From an uncultured Phocaeicola sp. (GTDB taxonomy: Bacteria > Bacteroidota > Bacteroidia > Bacteroidales > Bacteroidaceae): DNA of 64,000 bases. The stretch's first letter is position 1; every line of letters starts with the position of its first letter. Position numbers and translations under genes: made by a program. The stretch is from the NCBI GenBank assembly GCA_944320135.1, contig CALUGI010000005.1, positions 1 to 64,000 of the forward strand, in the 5' to 3' direction. Positions 25,857-36,753 of the stretch are shown piece by piece. Below the pieces are notes generated by a model that saw nothing but the letters and a program-made list of their open reading frames with translations, did not search any database and had not been told where the DNA came from.

Positions 25857-27445
25857 AGGAACGCATACTGACATCTTTATTGACCGTGTTCGCCATCACG
25901 GGATTGCAGGCGCAGACGCAGCCTGCCGTGCCGCGTCTGGTCGTGGGGCTTGCCATCGACCAGCTGCGCGCCGACTACATCGAGGCTTTCTCCGCCCTTT
26001 ACGGCGAGCGGGGCTTCAAGCGCCTGCTCAAGGAAGGCCGCGTCTATGCGAACGCGGAATACGACTTTATCAATATCGACCGTTCGTCGGCCACCGCCGC
26101 CATTTATACGGGCACTTCTCCTTATTATAATGGGATACCGTCGAACCGCTGGATGGACCGCACGTCGCTCCGCCTGATGAAAGCGGTGGACGACCCAGCT
26201 TTCATGGGAATCTATACCTCCGAAAGCTCTTCGCCCCGCTTCTTGCAGGTATCTACGCTTTCTGACGAGCTGATGGTGGCGAGCGACGGCGAGGCGGAAG
26301 TGTATTCCATCGCTCCCACGCGCGAAATGGCCGTGCTTGCGGCAGGACATGCGGCGAAAGGCGCGTTCTGGCTGAACGACGTGACGGGCAAATGGGGAGG
26401 GAGCACCTATTACGGCGCTTTCCCCAAGTGGGTGAGCGACTACAACGACCGCGAAGGGCTGGACTTCCGCATCAACGACATGGTGTGGCGGCCTTATCAT
26501 CCGGTTACGGCCTACCGGTATGTCACCTCGCGGAGCAAGCAGCTCGACTTCAAGCACAATTTCTCCGACGAACGCTACGAAAAATACAAGAGGTTCATCA
26601 CGAGCCCCTACATGAACGACGAGGTGAACCGCTTGGTGAAAGCCTGCTTCGACCATACGCCGATAGGGAAGGACTATGTGCCCGACCTTCTGACGCTTGC
26701 CTACTATGCGGGAAACTACGCCCACAAGCCGAACGCGGAGCTGTCGATGGAGATTCAGGACATGTACGTGCGCCTGGACAACAGCATCGGCGACTTGCTG
26801 GAGCTGATCGACCGCAAAGTGGGACTGGAGCATACGCTCTTCTTCATCACCTCGACGGGCTACACCGACCCCGATCCGGCCGACCCGCCCCGCTTCAAGG
26901 TGCCCGCAGGAGAGTTCCATATCAAGCGTTGCGCGGCTTTGCTCAACATGTATCTGATGGCCGTATATGGTCCCGGCCAATACGTGGAGGCGTATTTCGA
27001 CAGACAGATTTACCTGAACCATAAGCTGATTGAAGACCGGAAGATGAACCTGGTGGAGGTGATGAACCGCTCCGCAGAGTTCGTCGTGCAGATGAGCGGG
27101 GTGCAGAACGCTTATTCGGCGCAGCGCCTGCTGCTCGGCTCGTGGACTCCGAAAATCGAGAAGATACGCAACACGTACCATCCGAACCGTTCGGGCGACA
27201 TCTACGTGGAGGTGATGCCGGGATGGACGGTGGTGAACGACGAAAGTTTTTCCGCCCATCATGCGAAAGTGGTGCGCGAAGCCTACAGCTCTTCTCCGCT
27301 CATCTTCATAGGCTTTGGCGTAAAGCCCAAGACGCTTTACACGCCGGTGAAAATAGCGGCCATAGTTCCCACCGTGGCCCACTTCATGCGCATCCGGGCG
27401 CCCAACGCCTGTCCTGTCCCCCCGATAACCGATCTCTGCAAATAA
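25853..27445 (+). CDS. Alkaline-phosphatase-superfamily protein, catalytic motifs degenerate
   Basis: The 530-aa secreted protein (signal ending in LQAQ) clearly has the PafA-type alkaline phosphatase scaffold: VGLAIDQLRADY with D36 as a metal ligand, IYTGTSPYYNGIPSN, NDESFSAHH followed by PLIFIGFGVKP, and VKIAAIVPTVAHFMRI at the C-terminus. By my hand alignment the nucleophile segment (family TxPGH before IYTG) reads DRSSATAA, and the expected second-metal Asp-His-Gly reads STGYTDPD. Two of the catalytic motifs therefore look lost. It may be a binding or chaperone-like pseudoenzyme. It is coupled to DUF4105 upstream and precedes secA. Confidence 0.82.
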   Translation: MKERILTSLLTVFAITGLQAQTQPAVPRLVVGLAIDQLRADYIEAFSALYGERGFKRLLKEGRVYANAEYDFINIDRSSATAAIYTGTSPYYNGIPSNRWMDRTSLRLMKAVDDPAFMGIYTSESSSPRFLQVSTLSDELMVASDGEAEVYSIAPTREMAVLAAGHAAKGAFWLNDVTGKWGGSTYYGAFPKWVSDYNDREGLDFRINDMVWRPYHPVTAYRYVTSRSKQLDFKHNFSDERYEKYKRFITSPYMNDEVNRLVKACFDHTPIGKDYVPDLLTLAYYAGNYAHKPNAELSMEIQDMYVRLDNSIGDLLELIDRKVGLEHTLFFITSTGYTDPDPADPPRFKVPAGEFHIKRCAALLNMYLMAVYGPGQYVEAYFDRQIYLNHKLIEDRKMNLVEVMNRSAEFVVQMSGVQNAYSAQRLLLGSWTPKIEKIRNTYHPNRSGDIYVEVMPGWTVVNDESFSAHHAKVVREAYSSSPLIFIGFGVKPKTLYTPVKIAAIVPTVAHFMRIRAPNACPVPPITDLCK

Positions 27446-27481
27446 AGGGGAGCGCATGTCCGGAAAACCGGTATTTTTGAC

Positions 27482-27489
27482 TATCTTTG
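27482..27489 (+). promoter_or_regulatory. -7 box of secA
   Basis: TATCTTTG matches TAnnTTTG and lies 56 nt upstream of the secA ATG. Confidence 0.65.
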
Positions 27490-27545
27490 CAGAAGGAAAC
27501 TGAGTGCATCAATTATTAACGCAACAACAAAACGACAACATAACA

Positions 27546-30845
<3,300 letters not shown>

Positions 30846-30881
30846 TTTTACGTTTTCCCTGAAACTGAATTTATAAAGTTT

Positions 30882-30926
30882 AGTGTCATTCCGGATGCAA
30901 ATGTCCGGGGTGGCACTATTTTTTAT
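30882..30926 (+). terminator. secA terminator
   Basis: AGTGTCATTCCGGA pairs with TCCGGGGTGGCACT, allowing G-U pairs, and is followed by ATTTTTTAT. It separates secA from the downstream RNA-like unit. Confidence 0.75.
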
Positions 30927-30934
30927 AAATAAAA

Positions 30935-30966
30935 TTTGATAGTTTAATAGGAACTTCATATTTTTG
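30935..30966 (+). promoter_or_regulatory. Full Bacteroidetes-type promoter for the candidate RNA
   Basis: TTTG at 30935-30938 and TATTTTTG at 30959-30966, 20 nt apart, match both the -33 and -7 boxes of the Bacteroidetes sigma-70 promoter. Transcription should begin near 30973. There is no convincing coding gene in the following 300 nt. Confidence 0.75.
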
Positions 30967-30972
30967 CAGCAA

Positions 30973-31285
30973 ACCCATGCCGATAAATTCTTTGATGGAA
31001 TGGTCGGGTGGGTTACATATACATAAAAGGCGTTACTGAACGCTTTGGTTTTGGCGCTATAAGAACTTCGCAACTTCTACGGATTGTCAAAAACAAAGCA
31101 ACGGGAACGCCCCAAGGGTGTTTTATATGTATGGCCCGTGGTGTACCTTATTATATAGTAAGGGAAAGGGTGAACTATATACAAACATCGGCGTGGGGCT
31201 TTCGACGTTGCTCGTTTCGACAATCCGGGCAATGCGAAGGCCTTTATAGCGTGGAACGAGTGACAGAACTGGCTCCACGTTTTTT
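30973..31285 (+). ncRNA. Candidate structured non-coding RNA upstream of the methyltransferase-helicase module
   Basis: This stretch of about 313 nt runs from a strong promoter to an intrinsic terminator. It contains a tetraloop hairpin (GCGTT-ACTG-AACGC, 31030-31043) and a long-range complementarity between CATATACATAAAA (near 31015) and TTTTATATGTATG (near 31121). The TTTCGAC heptamer occurs twice (31200-31220). A frame of 106 codons (31008-31328) crosses it, but it lacks codon bias and runs through the terminator, so I do not call it a gene. From memory, similar translated phrases turn up as short hypothetical ORFs in several Bacteroides genomes, which would mean a repeated element; this is unverified. 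Confidence 0.5.
31250..31285 (+). terminator. Intrinsic terminator of the candidate RNA
   Basis: CGTGGA pairs with TCCACG around an 18-nt loop and is followed directly by TTTTTT (31280-31285). The stem is only 6 bp, with weaker pairing possible inside the loop. Confidence 0.55.
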
Positions 31286-31439
31286 GTGTGTATGGGTGAA
31301 CCTTTGTTTTAAATCTCTGTTGTGGTAGCCTGGCAGAATATGGAAATGCTTTATGGTTACTGAAGTGCGTCTTCCTAAGTGGCTTGATGAATGTATATTC
31401 ATCAAACTGAAAGCCAAGTATTGTTGTTCCAATTCAGAT

Positions 31440-32156
31440 ATGACCGTCATTGATTGGGATAAAAAGGATGTGCTGAATTATCTTGGAACATATTTTCCTC
31501 GCAGTTATGCAGAGTCGTATTGCATATTCCGTGAATTCTTTATTTACCATTCGCGGAATTGGGCTGATAAGGAAACAATTTCTTTGTTTGATTTCGGGTG
31601 TGGGACAGGGGGTGAAATTGTGGGTATGTTAATGGCTGTTTCAGAAACTCTTCCGAATATTAATACTGTGGATATTGTAGCTTTGGATGGCAATCAGGAT
31701 GCACTCCGGTTATTTGAGCGAGTGATGGAAGTCGTTTCTTCTAAACTCGACATTACGATAAAATGTCAAGTCGCTCCGATAAGGATAGATGACTTGTATG
31801 ATTTAAGTATCTTAAAATCAGTAATATCTGATTGCTATGATATTATCATATCGTTTAAGGCGATTTGTGAATTTGTGACGAAAGAACGTTTTGAGGAAGA
31901 AAATGCCTATAAGCATATAGCGCAAAGTTTTTTGCCAAAACTGGAAGCGGGAGGAATTATGCTTTTAGTGGATGTCACTACTTATAATAATGTATCACAA
32001 GAGTGGTTGCCTGTAATGATGGATAAAGGATTATCTGGATTTCAAGGTAAAATAGTGATGCGGAATAAAGGCTTCAATCAAATGTTTTATATCACTCATT
32101 CCTGTAAAAAACTTGATAAAAGTAAAGTTGCATGGCGTTTAATTTTAAAACAATAA
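31440..32156 (+). CDS. Class I SAM-dependent methyltransferase, AT-rich accessory gene
   Basis: The protein is 238 aa. The SAM-binding motif I is LFDFGCGTGGEIV, motif II is VDIVALDGNQDALRLFERV, and a later ISFKAICEF strand sits where motif IV is expected. The substrate is not evident: there is no NPPY or DPPY DNA-adenine motif, so a small molecule, RNA or protein is as likely as DNA. The frame opens upstream at 31353, but that part lies in the repeated-looking RNA element, so the ATG at 31440 is chosen. AT content jumps here compared with secA. The helicase gene follows after 6 nt, suggesting one transcript. Confidence 0.75.
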   Translation: MTVIDWDKKDVLNYLGTYFPRSYAESYCIFREFFIYHSRNWADKETISLFDFGCGTGGEIVGMLMAVSETLPNINTVDIVALDGNQDALRLFERVMEVVSSKLDITIKCQVAPIRIDDLYDLSILKSVISDCYDIIISFKAICEFVTKERFEEENAYKHIAQSFLPKLEAGGIMLLVDVTTYNNVSQEWLPVMMDKGLSGFQGKIVMRNKGFNQMFYITHSCKKLDKSKVAWRLILKQ

Positions 32157-32162
32157 TATATT

Positions 32163-33224
32163 ATGGAAGATGATTTTTATATAGATTACAATAAATTGGA
32201 TTCGGTGCAACGTGCGTATATAGACCGGAAAGTAAACAAGTCGATGGTTGTTGCCGGAGATGCCGGAAGCGGAAAATCGTTGATTGCTCTTCATAAAGCG
32301 AAAATAGTTTCAGCTTTAGGTTCTTATGCAATAATCGTATATACAAAGAGTTTAAAGAAATACTTTGAAGACGGCTTGAAGTCTTTGGGATTGAGGAATG
32401 TATATTATTATAACGAATGGAAAAAGATTTATGATAAGTGGAGAGAAGATTACAATAAACGTCCAAAGGTGAAATACTTGGTAGTTGACGAATGTCAAGA
32501 TTTTTCGTCTGATGAAATAGACGAACTGAGAAGATTTGGTGAGATATGCTTCTTTTTTGGGGATACAAATCAGTCAATAATGTCTTTTAGGAAAGATTTG
32601 CAAAGCGTAGAAGATACAGCTCGTGCCATTGGGGTTGGTATTGATCCGCTTTATCGAAATTATCGTTTGACAATTGAGAATGCACTATTGGCTGAAGATA
32701 TTGGCGAGGTTGAAGATGTGGTAGATAAGTGTTTTCGTCATGGTGAAAAACCTAGGATATTTGAGTCAGACACGATTGACGGGCAATTGGATAAAATTGT
32801 TTCTATTATAAAAAATAGGCGTTTGACAAATGTAGGTGTGCTTATGAGGTATAATACAGAAAAGTCTGCTGAAGCACGTTCTAATAATCCCAAATTGTCG
32901 GTGGAATATGTGAAAAAATATTTTGAAAAGAAAGGACTGACCGTTGAATTTAAATATAATGCTAATATGGATACAGCAATGGAACTTGATTTTCATTCAT
33001 CGAATCCTAAGATTCTTACGTGGTGGTGTGCGAAAGGACTTCAATTTAATGATGTATTTATCCCGGCATGTAATTTTGATTATGATGATGATGTACGTTC
33101 AGCTATGTATGTGGCTGTAACTAGGACAAGCGAGCGTTTGTATCTTTGTTATTCCGATTCGTTAATGGAATGGTTTCCTGAAGAATCTTCTGATCTTTAT
33201 GGCAACCCTAAAACTTCTTTCTAA
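32163..33224 (+). CDS. Minimal UvrD-like superfamily 1 helicase/ATPase
   Basis: The 353-aa protein has the ordered SF1 motifs: Walker A in VVAGDAGSGKSLIALHKA (about residues 29-46), Walker B VVDECQDFSS, motif III FFGDTNQSI, motif IV-like YRNYRLT, motif V TWWCAKGLQFNDVF and motif VI AVTRTSERLYL. UvrD and PcrA are about twice as long, so the accessory 1B and 2B domains are almost absent. It is a minimal motor or a nucleic-acid-sensing ATPase rather than a repair helicase. It lies between a methyltransferase and a large unknown protein in an AT-rich block. Short UvrD-like ATPases occur in defence systems such as Gabija (GajB). Confidence 0.85.
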   Translation: MEDDFYIDYNKLDSVQRAYIDRKVNKSMVVAGDAGSGKSLIALHKAKIVSALGSYAIIVYTKSLKKYFEDGLKSLGLRNVYYYNEWKKIYDKWREDYNKRPKVKYLVVDECQDFSSDEIDELRRFGEICFFFGDTNQSIMSFRKDLQSVEDTARAIGVGIDPLYRNYRLTIENALLAEDIGEVEDVVDKCFRHGEKPRIFESDTIDGQLDKIVSIIKNRRLTNVGVLMRYNTEKSAEARSNNPKLSVEYVKKYFEKKGLTVEFKYNANMDTAMELDFHSSNPKILTWWCAKGLQFNDVFIPACNFDYDDDVRSAMYVAVTRTSERLYLCYSDSLMEWFPEESSDLYGNPKTSF

Positions 33225-33245
33225 ACCTTTCTAAATTTAAACATT

Positions 33246-35324
33246 ATGAAATACTATATATTGACATCCAGTTTGAATCTTAACACAATTCTTTCGCAAG
33301 AAAGGATTGCTCCTCAAAAATATTATGTTCATACATATTACGAAGTGCTTCCGGAGTTTGCAGGATATGGCGATATGTTATTCCTGTTTTCTGTTATTCC
33401 TACATTTTCAATAGAGGATGATGAGAGGGACAACTATCCTATGGTTATTGAATTCGATGATGACACTCAGTTGAATGATGAAACTGTTTCTAAATATCAA
33501 AGTGAATCTTGTGAAGTGTTGTTTGTTGGCAAGTCTTTATATTTGACACCGTGGAATTGCAGAATCCTGTTCTTTTCTGACGAAGCAAGACTTATGTCTT
33601 CATTGTCTATTAAGGACAGTAGATGTGTCAAATTGGAAGATAGATTTTTGATAGAAAACATTCGCCCTGAAGAGATAACTTTATCATCCATATTAAGGAA
33701 TCCAATATTTTTAAATTGTTTTAGTTCAAGAAAAATAGTTTGCAAAGATGACAATTATGACATAATAAATATAACCAAAGGAGCTATATGGGGTAATATT
33801 TGGGGCCATAAAAAATCAATGTCACCTGATTCGGCAAAGCTGAAAAGACTTCAAAGGCGTATGTATGCTATTATTGCTTCTGTAATAAGTAATGATGGAA
33901 ATTGCAAGCCTCAATTTTATGAAGAACTTGTCACTCTTGAGCAACATTTTCATGATATTGCTTATCCTGGCATTGAAGATGAATGGAATAGTGAATATGA
34001 GATAATAGAACGGAAACTTCATGAACTTGAGGTATATTCAATTGCAAAACGAAATTTCTATAATAAAAGAGGCATCTTTGTTTTACCCAATGCAGATGTT
34101 ATGTCTAATGCGGATGTTAAAGATAAGAAAGAAAAATGGAACTTTTATAGGAACGAAATAATAAAAGCAATAGATAGATATATAGCGCAACAGAAAGAAG
34201 GGGTTGTAGAAGACAAGACTTTGTTTGATCAAATTGTTGTAGATGATTATAAGTTGAATACAGATGATGAATTCATCAATCTTGTATTGAATCTGATATA
34301 TAATGGTGAACTAAGTGTTGAGAAATTGCGCAGAAACCGTGCAGATGTTATTAAAAAGATTGCCTCTGAAATTCAAAATCATTTAAGAGAGGAAAATTGG
34401 GAAAGCAGTAGCGAAAGGAAATATATGCTTTCATTGTATAATAACAGTGAAAATTTTGAGCCGTTTTCTTTAGTAGATTCCCCCAATATAGCTTTAATTT
34501 CTATCGCTGCATTCATCATGAAAGGTGAAAACTATGATGATCTTATACGGTACTTGGAAGAAGAAGGAGTGACAGATTATAGCTATGTATTAACTTTATG
34601 GGGAGCGTTGGAAGGATATGAGTCTTTGTCTAAAGGTGTGTTTAAATCTTTGCTGACAGTTGAGAATGTTAATTATGTAAACGCTCAAATATGGAAAGAA
34701 TGGAAGCCATATAACGCTTTTCCTTCTCATGCAAAAATTATTTCAACAGTAGTGAATGGAAATGCCATATCAAATGAGGGACAAACATCTGTATTAGGAT
34801 TTGATTCTTTCTTTGAAAAACTTCAAACGTCAGTGGGCAAAAAAAAGGCAATGCCTAATGATAAGCGGGTCTATGAAAACTTATACAACCAATTTGGTGG
34901 TTTGTCCGAAAGTTTCTTGGATGCGGTTAAGAACAGCAGGTTGCTAAATTCAGGCAAAGGCGCACAGAAATATATGCAAAAGGCCATTGAAAAGATGTTA
35001 AAAGAAAAGAAAGAAGAAAGGAATAATATCGATTTGTTTAATGGAAACAAATATTTTTACGATGATTCTGAGGCATGGAATATAATAAAAGACATAGTGC
35101 CAGATGCAAGTAAAGATAAAATAAAGCAAGATTTGGAATGGTTTCAAGCAGAACTGCAAAAGCCAAGGAAAATACGTAAATATTATCAACGAATTGACGA
35201 AAACAATGATAATGAATCAATTGAATGCTTTTGTCATTTAAAAGAAAAACAGGCTCCCTATTTCACAAAAGAATTGAGGGAGCAAATAAGACAACGTTTA
35301 TTATCACACTATGCCAACAGGTAA
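33246..35324 (+). CDS. Large protein of unknown function in the methyltransferase-helicase module
   Basis: The 692-aa protein is rich in Asn, Lys and Ile with many ATA/AGA codons, unlike the core genes. The N-terminus (ILTSSLNLNTILSQERIAP, then DNYPMVIEFDDD) recalls, weakly, NAD-dependent ADP-ribosyltransferase-like N-termini (DarT-type domains that begin with a similar L..IL..E.I.P phrase). No catalytic set can be named. The rest is helical, with long charged stretches (PDSAKLKRLQRRMYAIIAS, KKEKWNFYRNEIIKAIDRYI, QKYMQKAIEKMLKEKKEERN). No membrane segment is visible. It follows the helicase after 21 nt and overlaps the DUF1848 gene by 14 nt, so the four genes form one unit. Function unknown. 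Confidence 0.7.
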   Translation: MKYYILTSSLNLNTILSQERIAPQKYYVHTYYEVLPEFAGYGDMLFLFSVIPTFSIEDDERDNYPMVIEFDDDTQLNDETVSKYQSESCEVLFVGKSLYLTPWNCRILFFSDEARLMSSLSIKDSRCVKLEDRFLIENIRPEEITLSSILRNPIFLNCFSSRKIVCKDDNYDIINITKGAIWGNIWGHKKSMSPDSAKLKRLQRRMYAIIASVISNDGNCKPQFYEELVTLEQHFHDIAYPGIEDEWNSEYEIIERKLHELEVYSIAKRNFYNKRGIFVLPNADVMSNADVKDKKEKWNFYRNEIIKAIDRYIAQQKEGVVEDKTLFDQIVVDDYKLNTDDEFINLVLNLIYNGELSVEKLRRNRADVIKKIASEIQNHLREENWESSSERKYMLSLYNNSENFEPFSLVDSPNIALISIAAFIMKGENYDDLIRYLEEEGVTDYSYVLTLWGALEGYESLSKGVFKSLLTVENVNYVNAQIWKEWKPYNAFPSHAKIISTVVNGNAISNEGQTSVLGFDSFFEKLQTSVGKKKAMPNDKRVYENLYNQFGGLSESFLDAVKNSRLLNSGKGAQKYMQKAIEKMLKEKKEERNNIDLFNGNKYFYDDSEAWNIIKDIVPDASKDKIKQDLEWFQAELQKPRKIRKYYQRIDENNDNESIECFCHLKEKQAPYFTKELREQIRQRLLSHYANR

Positions 35325-36363
35325 GCAAATTATAACCACTGATTCCGGCAAACAAGTAGAAGCGGCTGCTCCGGTCATTATCTCCGCCAGCCGTTCTACG
35401 GACATCCCAGCCTTTTATGCTAAATGGTTCTTCAACCGTTTGGCTAAAGGGTATTGCGTATGGATGAATCCGTTCAACAGGCAGAAGATGTATGTGTCGT
35501 TCAAGCATTGCAAGGTTGTGGTGTTTTGGACGAAGAATCCGGAACCTATCCTACCTTATTTATATAAATTAGATGAATTGGGGGTTCATTATTATTTTCA
35601 AGTGACGCTGAACGATTATGAGCGGGAAGGTTTCGAGCCGAACGTGCCAAGCGTAGAGCGGCGGATAGAGATATTCCGCAGGTTGTCCGAACAGATAGGG
35701 CACGAGCGAGTCGTCTGGCGGTTCGACCCGCTGATTCTTACGCCTTCCGTTACGCTACGGGTTTTGCTTAACCGGATATGGAAGATTGGCAATCAATTGA
35801 AAGGATATACTGACAAGTTAGTGTTTAGCTTTGTGGATGTAAAGGCTTACCGGAAAGTACAAAGCAATTTGGAGAAGGAAATCGGTTGCTTCACAAGGGA
35901 GAATGTGGAAACGGCGGAGCCGGATGAGGTGCAACGGAAAGAGATAGCGGAAGGTTTGGCGAGGTTACGCGATGCGTGGAAGGCTGAGGGCTGGAATCTG
36001 ACGCTTGCCACTTGTGCCGAGGAAATCGATTTGGTGCGTTACGGCATCGAGCACAACCGTTGCATCGACGGGGAACTGATGGAGCGGTTGTGGGGTGATG
36101 ATAGGGAATTGGCGTACTATCTGTACACCGGAAGGCTGCCGGAACCGGATTTGTTTGGCGAGGTTCCTCCCATACCAGCTGTGAAGAGGAATTTGAAAGA
36201 CAAAGGCCAGCGCAAAGCGTGCGGGTGCATGGTGAGCAAAGATATCGGGATGTACGACACTTGTCGGCACTTTTGCGTGTATTGTTATGCCAATGCAAGT
36301 AAAGAATGCGTGTTGAAGAATAGGATGCGGCATTCGGACGATGGCGAAAGTCTGGTGGGATGA
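35311..36363 (+). CDS. DUF1848 family protein with cysteine cluster
   Basis: The 350-aa protein has the DUF1848 start SASRSTDIPAFYAKWFFNRL, the FWTKNPEPILPYL segment and RFDPLILTP. It ends in a Cys-rich region (KACGCMVSKDIGMYDTCRHFCVYCYANAS), consistent with an iron-sulfur site. Family members are usually annotated as radical-SAM-like, but the substrate is unknown. Its start overlaps the preceding AT-rich gene by 14 nt. The GC content climbs back through this gene, so it may mark the old boundary between island and core, or be an independent gene that the island joined. Confidence 0.85.
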   Translation: MPTGKQIITTDSGKQVEAAAPVIISASRSTDIPAFYAKWFFNRLAKGYCVWMNPFNRQKMYVSFKHCKVVVFWTKNPEPILPYLYKLDELGVHYYFQVTLNDYEREGFEPNVPSVERRIEIFRRLSEQIGHERVVWRFDPLILTPSVTLRVLLNRIWKIGNQLKGYTDKLVFSFVDVKAYRKVQSNLEKEIGCFTRENVETAEPDEVQRKEIAEGLARLRDAWKAEGWNLTLATCAEEIDLVRYGIEHNRCIDGELMERLWGDDRELAYYLYTGRLPEPDLFGEVPPIPAVKRNLKDKGQRKACGCMVSKDIGMYDTCRHFCVYCYANASKECVLKNRMRHSDDGESLVG

Positions 36364-36713
36364 GAATCGTTTGTTTGCGGGCTTCGGTGCGTTCCAGTTA
36401 GAAAGAAATGAATTTCGTGTGTGTTGCGGGATGTACATTGTTTTGTGTTTGTTCTGGCGGCATATTTTTCAGCACAGAACGGGCGGCTTGAAGTGTCAAG
36501 ATTTCCCGTTTACTCCTTTTGCAAGGCATTCTGGCGAGGGAAGCCGTTCGGCTTTTTTAAGGATTGTTTCGTAGATGAAAGAAAAACACGACGGGTGAGG
36601 TTATGAAAATTCGGCTTTTTTACGTTTTTATGCAAGCGGATTATGCGATTTTGCGTCAGAAAGTAAAACGGACGAGGAACATTTTTATCTGCAAACAGGT
36701 GCGTTCCTTGCTT
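36364..36713. other. Intergenic region without a recognised gene
   Basis: Two short overlapping frames (36341-36574 and 36421-36606 on the plus strand) lack a ribosome-binding context and codon bias. Apart from the short terminator at 36541-36558 I see only AT-rich sequence leading to the next promoter. Confidence 0.5.
36541..36558 (+). terminator. Short terminator after the DUF1848 gene
   Basis: AAGCC-GTTC-GGCTT is a 5-bp stem with a tetraloop, followed by TTTT. It lies 178 nt after the DUF1848 stop. Confidence 0.45.
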
Positions 36714-36729
36714 TATTTTTGTACATTTG
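36714..36729 (+). promoter_or_regulatory. Tandem -7 boxes before the DUF6340-like lipoprotein gene
   Basis: TATTTTTG at 36714-36721 is immediately followed by TACATTTG at 36722-36729. Both match TAnnTTTG. The start codon is 25 nt further on. Confidence 0.6.
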
Positions 36730-36753
36730 TCCGTAAATAAAGATTGAGACTAT

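Noticed and set aside
25877..27457. 526-codon minus-strand frame opposite the phosphatase-like gene
   Set aside because: Antisense shadow; the plus strand has a signal peptide and the AP-superfamily scaffold.
31008..31328. 106-codon frame across the candidate RNA
   Set aside because: It has no plausible ribosome-binding site, runs through the terminator, and the rare-codon pattern does not look coding. Kept as a non-coding candidate instead.
31353..31439. 29-codon N-terminal extension of the methyltransferase
   Set aside because: It lies in the repeated-looking leader region and does not belong to the methyltransferase fold; the ATG at 31440 starts it cleanly.
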